Source: Gammaproteobacteria bacterium
GTDB taxonomy: Bacteria; Pseudomonadota; Gammaproteobacteria; Chromatiales; Chromatiaceae
Assembly: GCA_009929855.1 (NCBI GenBank)
Contig: RZZN01000024.1
Location: forward strand, 1-56,917
Length of the DNA: 56,917 nucleotides
Direction: 5' to 3'
Of the stretch, positions 45,140 to 52,625 are shown one piece after another (position 1 is the first letter of the stretch; each line of letters opens with the position of its first letter). Position numbers and translations under genes: made by a program. The notes under the pieces are model-generated. The model saw nothing but the letters and a program-made list of their open reading frames with translations. It was not told where the DNA came from and did no database searches.

Positions 45140-46333
45140 TCAGTCCACTGATGGACTTTTGCTCGAGCCGTCGAGCAGATCGATCATCGTCCTGAGCGCC
45201 AGCGTCGTCACCCTGTCCTTGTCGTCATTGATCAAGATGGGCGTGCCGACACGATCGGCCTCGGCCAGCAGATAGGCCTGGAGCTGCCAGATCCGCTTGA
45301 AGTTGGTCGGATCGGTCCGGGTCTTGCGGCCCGGAGCCTGACAACCCCGTCCTCTGAGACGGGTTCGCAGATCATCAGGCCGCAAGACACCCAGCATGAT
45401 GGGCACGACCAAGGCGTCACCGATCTCACCGAGACGCTCGGGCAAGGCCGGATGCACATGCACCCCCTCGACGATCAGCCAGACACGCTCGCGTATGGCA
45501 CGGGCGATGACGGCCTCGCAGGGCACGGCGAGCAGCTCCAATTGACGCTGATAGCCCTCGCGGACCCGCTCGGCGTCGTCGCTCGACTCATCCGGTTTCA
45601 GTGGCAGCGCGCTTGCGGCATCGAACGAGGAGCGATGCAGCACGGGCAACAGACGCTCGGGGATGAGCATTCGCATGACCTCGCGCAGCATGTCGGTCGA
45701 TTGGGTGCGGACGATGCCGAGTCGGTGCGCCAGCTCGGTGGCGAGCGTACTCTTGCCGCTTCCGGTCCCACCGCCGATGAGCAGGATCAGGGGCCGTCCG
45801 CTTTGGGTGAAATCCATCCAGACACGATAGCGCTTGGCGGCACGCGGACCATAGTGCTCGACCAGCAGGTCGCAGACACGCGCGCTCAGCTCAGCGGTCG
45901 AGATCTGTCGAGGTTGGCGCTCACCGAGCTGCTGCATGAGCAGAAGGCTCGCGCTACCGGCCTGCTCCTCGGTGAGGCCGCAAGCGGCGAGACTGCGCAT
46001 GAGCTCATTGCGCGCGAAAGGGCGCAGATCACCGTCGGTATTGCGCACCAGCAACCCATTGAGCGGTGCGCGCGCGGCCTCGTAGGATTCGGCGACGGCC
46101 AACGGATACTGCGCGCGCAGCTGCTGGATCACCAGAGCGCGCAGCTGATCGCGGGTGACGACATGGGTCTCGCCGAACTGCTGACGGATCTCCGAGGCCA
46201 GCTGGTAGGCATCCTCGAACGTCAGTCCCGCCTCGGTCAGTGACCGGGTGAGAATCCCTCTGAGGAAGGGAACCGGATTCTCACCGTCGGCATCCGTGAT
46301 ATGAACCTTTGCCATGTCGGCATCTGCCCCCAT
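45140..46333 (-). CDS. 2-phosphoglycerate kinase-like protein with ATP-cone regions
   Basis: The ATG at 46333 has AAGAG upstream and gives 397 residues; an ATG at 46315 is possible. The N-terminus resembles an ATP-cone (VHITDADGENPVPFLRGILT; ASEIRQQFGETHVVTRDQL), followed by a second related stretch (LRPFARNELMRSLAACGLTEEQ), then a P-loop kinase domain with LLIGGGTGSGKSTLATELA near residue 187, STDMLREVMRML and VEGVHVHP. This layout is that of archaeal 2-phosphoglycerate kinases (cyclic 2,3-diphosphoglycerate pathway). In a bacterium the true substrate may differ. The next genes on the strand are the phosphoesterase and, upstream, a P-loop protein. Confidence 0.78.
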   Translation of the reverse strand: MGADADMAKVHITDADGENPVPFLRGILTRSLTEAGLTFEDAYQLASEIRQQFGETHVVTRDQLRALVIQQLRAQYPLAVAESYEAARAPLNGLLVRNTDGDLRPFARNELMRSLAACGLTEEQAGSASLLLMQQLGERQPRQISTAELSARVCDLLVEHYGPRAAKRYRVWMDFTQSGRPLILLIGGGTGSGKSTLATELAHRLGIVRTQSTDMLREVMRMLIPERLLPVLHRSSFDAASALPLKPDESSDDAERVREGYQRQLELLAVPCEAVIARAIRERVWLIVEGVHVHPALPERLGEIGDALVVPIMLGVLRPDDLRTRLRGRGCQAPGRKTRTDPTNFKRIWQLQAYLLAEADRVGTPILINDDKDRVTTLALRTMIDLLDGSSKSPSVD

Positions 46334-46495
46334 TGTTGATGCTCTTGGCCGAGTCGTCGTCCGTCGGATGGCGTCCCTGCCCGCTCGATGAGGATCGCGC
46401 GAGCCAGCATCCACCACCTCGCTCCAGGGTATCCGATCATGACACGCCCGGAGACGTGAGCGCAGTGGCGAGCCAACCCGCGATGAGGCCGTGCC

Positions 46496-47122
46496 TCAGG
46501 GTTCGGCAAAGCGGCAGAAACGCCAGCCGACCTCACGATTGACATAGACCCGCATCCCATGATCGTGGAAGTAGCGAGCCGTCCAGGCGAAGGCATCGAC
46601 CTGGCGCACGATCTCGTCGAGATTCAGCCGCTCGTCGGGCGGATGGGTCGCATTGCGGGCACGCTCGCTGCGCCAGGCAAGGATGCGCTCCGGATCGGGT
46701 AGCAAGAAGACGAACGCGAAACGCGCACGCCAATCCACCGACCAGAAATGCGCCTTGCGCGGGGGGAATTGGATGCGATCGAAGTCGATCTGTAGATGCT
46801 CGCTGTCATCGAGATAGGCCGGCTCGAACAGGGCCAAGGACTCCGACCGCCCCCGAAAAGGGATCCCAAGGTGGATCTCGCGCGGACGCAGGGTGAGCGA
46901 TTGGGCCTTCCACCAGCCCTTCATCGCGAGATCGACATAGCCTTCCTCGGGCCAGCCCTTCAATCGACGGATCAAGGTCGACTTTCCGGAGCCGGGCGGG
47001 CCAGTGACCAACAAGCCGCGCAACGGCAGATCGATGGGGAGATCGACACCTCGCACCGATCGACAATCGCTGATCGGCTCCAACTGTAGACAGGATTCAT
47101 TGAACGGCTGATGCATCGGCAT
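46496..47122 (-). CDS. P-loop ATPase/kinase-like protein of unknown function
   Basis: From the ATG at 47122 the protein has 208 residues (a GTG/ATG further upstream to 47230 is open). A Walker A motif GLLVTGPPGSGKSTLIRRL lies near residue 41, followed by YVDLAMKGWWKAQ, REIHLGIPFRG and FVFLLPDPERILAWRSERARNATHP, with a C-terminal basic/aromatic segment. The Walker A and lid-like Arg residues suggest a small kinase or NTPase. I do not recognise a named family. It sits between the PiT transporter and the 2-phosphoglycerate-kinase-like gene, all on the minus strand. Confidence 0.7.
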   Translation of the reverse strand: MPMHQPFNESCLQLEPISDCRSVRGVDLPIDLPLRGLLVTGPPGSGKSTLIRRLKGWPEEGYVDLAMKGWWKAQSLTLRPREIHLGIPFRGRSESLALFEPAYLDDSEHLQIDFDRIQFPPRKAHFWSVDWRARFAFVFLLPDPERILAWRSERARNATHPPDERLNLDEIVRQVDAFAWTARYFHDHGMRVYVNREVGWRFCRFAEP

Positions 47123-47214
47123 CCGATCATCAATGCGGAGACTGTCGAAACGCTCGTCCCTTGGATCTCGGATCGCAAGGTCACCGACGAGACCGCGCGC
47201 GGAAGGTCGCGAAT

Positions 47215-47250
47215 CAGGGACGCTCGGCATCGCGGATGCCCGCGTCCCTG
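47215..47250 (-). terminator. Long imperfect hairpin downstream of the PiT gene
   Basis: A 9-bp outer stem (CAGGGACGC / GCGTCCCTG) and a 6-bp inner stem (GGCATC / GATGCC) around a GCG loop, separated by a small internal bulge. It lies between the PiT stop and the next gene and lacks a U-run; transcript processing or partial termination is likely. Confidence 0.45.
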
Positions 47251-47308
47251 GTCGAGCAGGCCGAAACGGCGCGGTGACCCATGGTACGGATCACCGCGCA
47301 ATCATGGC

Positions 47309-48580
47309 CTAGATGCTGATGAAGATACCTCTGAACAAGAAGAAGAACAAGGCGGCCAGAATCATGCCGACCGGCAGGGTGATCAGCCAGGACAACATGA
47401 TTCCACCGATCACGCGCAGATCCAGCGCGCCAATACCGCGCGCGATACCCACGCCCATGACCGCGCCAACCGCGACCTGGGTGGTGGAGATCGGCAGGCC
47501 CAGCTTGGAGGCCACGACCACGGTGGTCGCCGCCGCCAGGGTCGCGCAATAGCCGCGGGTCGGGGTCAGCTCGGTGATCTTGGTGCCGATGGTCTGCATC
47601 ACCTTGTAGCCCATGGTGGCCAGACCGATCACGATACCCAGACCGCCGAGGCCCAGGATCCAGAAAGGCAGCGGCGCCTTGGCGGCGATCTCGCCACCCG
47701 TGTGGACGATACTGTAGACGGCGGCCAGCGGACCGATCGCGTTGGCAACGTCGTTGGCGCCGTGCCCGAAGGCCATGGCGGCGGCCGTGAAGATCATCAT
47801 GGGGATGAAGATCTTCTCGACACTGGCATAGCTGCTCCGTCGGTCGGTCTTGTCGCTCGTCTTGACACGCCGGATCATCAGCCAACCGATGAAACCGGTG
47901 ATCACACCGATGATGGTCGAGATGATGAAGACCTCCAAATCGGTGAAGTCGAGCTTCAGATGTGACAAGCCCTTGAAGAGCGTGACCAAGGAGACGATCC
48001 AGCCCACCAGGAAGACATAGAATGGCCCCCAGAACCGCGCCTCCTTGACCGGGTCGTCCTTGTTCAAGATGAGATACTGGATACTGAGCATCAACACCAA
48101 CGCGATGGAGCCACCCACCAGTGGCGAGACGAACCAGGACGCGACGATGGTGCCGATCATCTCCCATTTGACCGCATGGATCCCGACCCCGACCGCGGCG
48201 AAGCCGACGATGGCCCCGACGATGGTATGGGTGGTCGAGACCGGCCAGCCACGGCTGGAGGCGATCATGAGCCAGACCGCCGCCGCCAGCAGCGCCGCGA
48301 GCATGCCGTAGGCCAACAGCTCGGGGTGTCCGGCGAACTGATCGATGTCGACGATGCCCCCACGGATGGTATTGGTGACCTGACCGCCGGCAATGACGGC
48401 GCCGGCAAACTCGAAGATGGCCGCAATGATGATCGCCTGCTTGACGGTGACGGCACCCGAGCCCACCGAGGTGCCCATCGCATTGGCCACGTCATTGGCA
48501 CCGATACCCCAAGCCATATAGACGCCGAAGATCACCGCCATGATCAAGAAGACATTGCCATACTGAGCAATAATTTCCAC
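47309..48580 (-). CDS. PiT family inorganic phosphate transporter
   Basis: The 423-residue membrane protein has the two PiT signatures GANDVANAMGTSVGSGAV and GHGANDVANAIGPLAAV, plus the SRGWPVSTTHTIVGAIVG and LGLPISTTQVAVGAVMGVG repeats and about ten to twelve helices. It imports phosphate (probably as a metal-phosphate complex) coupled to protons or sodium. It lies 125 bases after a DUF47 gene; this DUF47-PiT pairing is widespread, the DUF47 protein being a presumed regulator. Confidence 0.95.
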   Translation of the reverse strand: MEIIAQYGNVFLIMAVIFGVYMAWGIGANDVANAMGTSVGSGAVTVKQAIIIAAIFEFAGAVIAGGQVTNTIRGGIVDIDQFAGHPELLAYGMLAALLAAAVWLMIASSRGWPVSTTHTIVGAIVGFAAVGVGIHAVKWEMIGTIVASWFVSPLVGGSIALVLMLSIQYLILNKDDPVKEARFWGPFYVFLVGWIVSLVTLFKGLSHLKLDFTDLEVFIISTIIGVITGFIGWLMIRRVKTSDKTDRRSSYASVEKIFIPMMIFTAAAMAFGHGANDVANAIGPLAAVYSIVHTGGEIAAKAPLPFWILGLGGLGIVIGLATMGYKVMQTIGTKITELTPTRGYCATLAAATTVVVASKLGLPISTTQVAVGAVMGVGIARGIGALDLRVIGGIMLSWLITLPVGMILAALFFFLFRGIFISI

Positions 48581-48705
48581 GGCTTTACCCTATTGATGTT
48601 CGATTCATGGAATTGACGATGGAATGAGGCCCCGCGTCCCAGCACTGAGCCAGCCGACCCCTCGGTCCCCTTTCCTTCCCCCATATCGATCCACGCCGGG
48701 ATCCT

Positions 48706-49386
48706 CTAGCGCGCCAACAAGAGCCTGAGTCGGTTCCCCGACTTTTCCGCGTAATCGGCCAAATCGCCGGTCCAGATGATGAGCTGATACCAAAACATGA
48801 CCGACACCGCGCTCATGGTGTCCTCATGCTTGAACAACTGACGCGACAAGGACATGCCAAGTCGATCGGTTTCACTCTCGAGGCGACTGAGCTCATCGAC
48901 CATGGTCTCGACCTCGATGGCTTCGCGACCCCGAAAGCCCGAGGCCAGAAGATCGTCGATCTCGCCGATGATCTCTGCCGCCTTGGTCACGGTATCCACA
49001 CAGCGGCGCACGAACTTGCTCAAATCATCGGCCATGCCTGGTGGAACCGTCATATCGCGCTCGACCAACAGACCGGCGATATCCTGCGCGGTATCGGCGA
49101 TCGAGTCCTGCATGTCGAGCAGCTCGAGCAGATCGCGCCGATCCACCGGCATGAAGAGACTGTTGGGCAGGTGCATGCGCAGCTCGTTCTTGATCTCGTC
49201 GGCTGCCTCCTCCTTGGCGAAGATGGCGTCCTTCGCCTTTTCCAGCGCGGCCTTGTCATCCGCGATCAGGGCATCGAACAACCCCGGGACCTCCTGGGCA
49301 CAGGCGTTGACGGTCTCCATGTGCTTTTGGAGCGGCTTGAAGGGCGAACGCGCGAACATCGACGTCAGCGTTGTACCGGTCTTCAT
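48706..49386 (-). CDS. DUF47/PhoU-like phosphate transport regulator
   Basis: The 226-residue helical protein matches the TIGR00153/DUF47 family: FARSPFKPLQKHMETVNACAQ, AKDAIFAKEEAADEIKNELRMHLPNSLFMPVDRRDLLELLDMQDSIADTAQDI and VDELSRLESETDRLGMSLSRQLFK form a PhoU-like helical bundle. It is the partner of the PiT gene that follows on the same strand. A Pho-box-like repeat lies about 160 bases upstream. Confidence 0.93.
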   Translation of the reverse strand: MKTGTTLTSMFARSPFKPLQKHMETVNACAQEVPGLFDALIADDKAALEKAKDAIFAKEEAADEIKNELRMHLPNSLFMPVDRRDLLELLDMQDSIADTAQDIAGLLVERDMTVPPGMADDLSKFVRRCVDTVTKAAEIIGEIDDLLASGFRGREAIEVETMVDELSRLESETDRLGMSLSRQLFKHEDTMSAVSVMFWYQLIIWTGDLADYAEKSGNRLRLLLAR

Positions 49387-49812
49387 CGATCATTCTCCAT
49401 GGTTGCCACATTGCTTGATGGCCGAGATCACGGTCGCAGCTGGGGGCGCTCGAAGACCCTCGATGCCCACGTATCGCGCTCAACGGCTCAGGAGATCAGA
49501 TCCTCCTCGAGCGGATCCAGCGACAGGATGGTCGGCCGACATACTTGTAACAGAAACGACGCAATATCGTCACATCAAGTTGAGACGCACATCCTTTCCG
49601 GCCCCTCCTCGCTCGCTCCCGACGACCGCAACCGCGCTCGCGCTCGCGACCGCGACATCCATCGGAATCGGACGCTCGGGGGTGACCGCGACGTATCGAC
49701 AGACTGCGAGCAGCGAGCGTCGTCTCTCAAGGCAGGATCCGCTCGTCTGCGACATGAAGCCAAGGGATCGCCGCCAACGCGCTCCAGATGCGCCATGGCG
49801 GTGAGGCCAGGT
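49387..49812. other. Control region upstream of DUF47-PiT
   Basis: This 426-base gap separates the histidine phosphatase gene (3' end) from the DUF47 gene (5' end), both minus strand. It contains no supported gene; ORFs through it are Ser/Arg-rich shadows. It holds the Pho-box-like repeat at 49547-49574. Confidence 0.5.
49547..49574 (-). promoter_or_regulatory. Pho-box-like triple repeat upstream of DUF47-PiT
   Basis: On the minus strand TGTGAC, TGCGTC and TGTTAC follow one another at exact 11-base steps with AT-rich spacers (GATAT, GTTTC). The geometry is that of PhoB half-sites. It lies about 160 bases from the DUF47 start. Weaker than the array at 43437-43475 because the middle repeat matches less well. 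Confidence 0.45.
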
Positions 49813-50568
49813 CTAGAGCACGGGACGATGCCGACCTGGGCGATCCCGACCCTGGGCGCCGCCTGCAACAGAAACGCTCGCTTCGTGGAGGAGACGTGGA
49901 TAGGGCATCGCGCCGGTCCCGGCAGTCCGGTGGCTCGGGTCGAAGGGGATGCGGATCGCGCCATCGAGGATGAATCCAGAGGGTTGGCCCAGCTCGTCAT
50001 AGCGCAGACAGCGTTGGCCAGCGATCAGAAAATCGCCGATATAGCGATGGGAGATCTTGCGTTTCAGATGAGGGGGGTAGGACAGATCCAAGAGCCGGGT
50101 GATCAAACCGCGGATGACACCCGCATGGGCGACGACGAGCAGCGTTTGGCCATCATGCTCGGCCTCGAGTGACAGGACGAAATCCGCGCTTCGCCTGCGC
50201 ATCTCGGCAAAACTCTCACCGCCCGGGAACACATAGTCAGGATCGGTCTTGTACTGTGGACAGCGTGCGATCGCCCACTGCTTGGAGGTCAGCGACAGCT
50301 CGCCATAGTGCACCTCGTTGAGCTCAGGCACACTGCGAACCGCCGCCACGTCGGTCTGGCTTGCGAACCAGTGCGCCGTGGCGCTTGCCCGCTCCAAACG
50401 ACTGGAGTAGATCTGATCGAAGTGAAGTCCGCACTCCTGGAAGATCCGCGCCACTTGGATGAGATCCTCTTGCCAATCCAGTGCTGGCGGCGAATCATGC
50501 CAACCGATGATGCGCTGGTCGACATTGTTGACGGTCTTGAAATGACGGACAAGAATCAGGCGCATCAT
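49813..50568 (-). CDS. Histidine phosphatase superfamily protein
   Basis: From the ATG at 50568 (GGAGG about 13 bases upstream) the protein has 251 residues. The catalytic motif reads LILVRHFKTVNN (RHF instead of the common RHG), with the second Arg in SSRLERASATA, the Glu in NEVHYGEL and the second His in LLVVAHAGVIRGL. It belongs to the phosphoglycerate-mutase-like/SixA-CobC branch and should hydrolyse a phosphoester. The last 50 residues (from about 200) are Arg/Gly/Pro-rich and unlike the family. It adjoins the phosphate gene set on the same strand. Confidence 0.87.
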   Translation of the reverse strand: MMRLILVRHFKTVNNVDQRIIGWHDSPPALDWQEDLIQVARIFQECGLHFDQIYSSRLERASATAHWFASQTDVAAVRSVPELNEVHYGELSLTSKQWAIARCPQYKTDPDYVFPGGESFAEMRRRSADFVLSLEAEHDGQTLLVVAHAGVIRGLITRLLDLSYPPHLKRKISHRYIGDFLIAGQRCLRYDELGQPSGFILDGAIRIPFDPSHRTAGTGAMPYPRLLHEASVSVAGGAQGRDRPGRHRPVL

Positions 50569-51099
50569 ATCTACATCAGGTCCTCCAAGCATCTCCTCTG
50601 GCCCCGGAGTCACATGGCTACGGGTTACTCGACTCAGTCATCACTGAGCATAGCGGGCTTGCTATGGCAAGTGCAAATTTTCACGCCTTACCCGCTCGTC
50701 ACAGGAACCCAGGCCCAAGGGAGTCGGGGCGTCTTCGCCCCGAGTAAGGACACTCGCCACGCCGATCCTGAAGCAGAGCCTTATCCTGAAGCCGGAACGT
50801 CTTGGGCGTGTCATCTGGTCCGAGTGCGCGCGAAGCGCCTGACTCGGGGCCTGGAGACCCCGACTCCTTTGGGGCCAGAGACCGCCCAGGGGAGTCGGGG
50901 CGTCTTCGCCCCGAGTAAGGACACTCGCCACGCCGATCCTGAAGCAGAGCCTTATCCTGAAGCCGCAACGTCTTGGGCGTGTCATCTGGTCCGAGTGCGC
51001 GCGAAGCGCCTGACTCGGGGCCTGGAGACCCCGATTCCTTTGGGGCCGGAGGCTGAGACTCCTTTGGCGGCGACCATTCGCGGCTGCATTGCTCGATCA
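50569..51099. other. Intergenic region with duplicated hairpin-rich repeat
   Basis: This 531-base stretch between the histidine phosphatase and the methyltransferase gene contains two long direct repeats (50720-50876 and 50891-51047) and no supported gene. ORFs on both strands read through only because the repeat period, 171 bases, is a multiple of three. Confidence 0.6.
50720..51047. repeat. Two near-identical 157-bp direct repeats, 171-bp period
   Basis: Copies at 50720-50876 and 50891-51047 differ at only two positions by eye (g/c and c/t). Each copy begins with a perfect 8-bp hairpin (TCGGGGCG / CGCCCCGA with TCTT loop) and ends with another (TCGGGG / CCCCGA, eight-base loop). A short fragment (ACTCCTTTGG) recurs at about 51058. 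This looks like a palindromic repetitive element (REP/MITE-like), recently duplicated. Confidence 0.8.
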
Positions 51100-51849
51100 T
51101 CATGGGGTCTTCACACTGCTGAACACCACATAATCATCCCCGCTCGCGCTGTAGCGCCCCTCATGGAGCTCGCAACCCATTCCCTTTAGGACATGCCGCC
51201 ATGTATCCAGACTGAAGATCCCCAAGGTCCAGTGGTCGGTCTCGATCTGGAGGCGCCCATGGTCACGAATGAGATAGAAGATCGTCGCCTCATATTGCTC
51301 ATCCGTGGGGTCCGGGTCATAGCGATTCTCGATGAAGACGACCTCCACGCCCGGCGGCGACGTCCGCGCCGCGGCCAAGGTGACGCTCGTACTGTTTTGC
51401 TGGAACGACTCGGTCGTCACATCCGGCGTCGCGATCAGCACGCCCCCTGGACGCAGGTGGGCATGGGCGGTGCGCAATGCCGCCACGAAGTCAGCGCGCG
51501 AATTCATGTGCGAGATCGCATCGTCCATCAATACGGCATCGAAGGTCTCGTCGAGCCTGAATGTCCGCATGTCACCTTGGACGAAGCGGCACTCTGGGTT
51601 CAGCGTCCGTGCCTGTGCGAGCATCTCAGGGCTCAGGTCAAGGCCGGTGACCTCGAAATCATCCTTCAGATTCAAAACGTTCTTTCCGCCCCCGCAGCCA
51701 ATGTCCAGAAGGGTCGAGACCGGGCGCTGGGCGTGCCGTCGTATCCGATCGACGACAGACTGACAATAGTGCGCATATTCGGTTTGGGCATCGCCCCACA
51801 GCGGCCAGAGCCAAGCCAGTTCGTGGTAAAGCTTGAAGCGATCATCCAT
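51100..51849 (-). CDS. SAM-dependent methyltransferase
   Basis: The ATG at 51849 gives 249 residues; the ORF extends to 51957 with unrelated sequence that overlaps the metallopeptidase gene. A class I Rossmann fold shows motif I LLDIGCGGGKNVLNL, acidic loop TGLDLSPEMLAQAR, motif FDAVLMDDAISHM and RPGGVLIATPDVTTES. The N-terminal LYHELAWLWPLWGDA is typical of small-molecule methyltransferases. The substrate is unknown. It follows the metallopeptidase gene by 65 bases on the same strand. Confidence 0.87.
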   Translation of the reverse strand: MDDRFKLYHELAWLWPLWGDAQTEYAHYCQSVVDRIRRHAQRPVSTLLDIGCGGGKNVLNLKDDFEVTGLDLSPEMLAQARTLNPECRFVQGDMRTFRLDETFDAVLMDDAISHMNSRADFVAALRTAHAHLRPGGVLIATPDVTTESFQQNSTSVTLAAARTSPPGVEVVFIENRYDPDPTDEQYEATIFYLIRDHGRLQIETDHWTLGIFSLDTWRHVLKGMGCELHEGRYSASGDDYVVFSSVKTP

Positions 51850-51914
51850 AGCGGCGTCCACGGCTGAATGTCGAAGGGTTGATGGATCTAGCCGAAACGC
51901 TCCTCGTCCATCGG

Positions 51915-52625
51915 TTACAGCTCTTGTTCGAGCAGACTCCCATGTGTCTTCAACCACGCCTTGGCCTTGTCCAGACCGACGATCCGGGTCCGGACGATGG
52001 ACCAGAAGCGCGGACCATGATTGGGCTCGATGAGGTGTGCCAGCTCATGCGCGATCACATAGTCGATCACGAACAGCGGGGCCTTGATCAAGCGCCAGTT
52101 GAAATTCAGGTCGCCGTTTGGCGTGCAGGAACCCCAGCGATAGCGGCTCTCGGTGATCTGCACCTCGCCGCAGGCCACCCCCAATGCGTCGGCCTCTTGC
52201 CTGACCCGCGGGAGGATCGTCTCGCGCGCCCGCGCCTGAAGCCATTCGCGAAACACGCTGTCGCCGGAGGCGGCCCGCGCGCGGGGGATGATGAAGCGGT
52301 CTTCGAAGCGGATGGCATATCCTGGCTCATCGACGATCTCGATCGGATAGTCGTGCCCGAGATAGAGCAAGGATTCGCCCGATACCAGCTCGGTGCCAGG
52401 CGGGTGCGGCGGCTCCCGCTGCTTCTCGGCATGTCGTGTCTTTTCGTACAGCCACAACCCCTTGGCGCTCACCGCGGCATGGATGCGCTCGGGATCAATC
52501 CCCTCGGGGGCATGAACCACCAGGGTCGCGTCGCGCTCGACCTGAATGCCAAGGGTCTTGCGCCGTTTCGAGTAGACGACGCGGTAATGGATGACGGGCT
52601 CAGTCGGCATGGAGGATGCTGTCAT
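51915..52625 (-). CDS. YgjP-like M48-type zinc metallopeptidase (DUF45)
   Basis: I chose the ATG at 52625 (AGAGG just upstream), 236 residues; it overlaps the end of hsdR by 26 bases. An ATG at 52610 is also possible. The family signature is YRWGSCTPNGDLNFNWRLI and the zinc motif VIAHELAHLIEPNHGPRFW (HExxH plus downstream His). YgjP/WLM-like peptidases of this type are often encoded next to type I restriction genes. Its role there is not known. The overlap with hsdR indicates translational coupling. Confidence 0.9.
   Translation of the reverse strand: MTASSMPTEPVIHYRVVYSKRRKTLGIQVERDATLVVHAPEGIDPERIHAAVSAKGLWLYEKTRHAEKQREPPHPPGTELVSGESLLYLGHDYPIEIVDEPGYAIRFEDRFIIPRARAASGDSVFREWLQARARETILPRVRQEADALGVACGEVQITESRYRWGSCTPNGDLNFNWRLIKAPLFVIDYVIAHELAHLIEPNHGPRFWSIVRTRIVGLDKAKAWLKTHGSLLEQEL

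Noticed and set aside
50308-51189. A 293-residue plus-strand ORF spanning the 171-bp repeats, with a repeated peptide of 57 residues
   Set aside because: The repetition comes from the DNA repeat whose period is a multiple of three; the frame runs antisense to the phosphatase gene, has no ribosome-binding site and no recognisable domain. Minus-strand ORFs over the repeats fail for the same reason.
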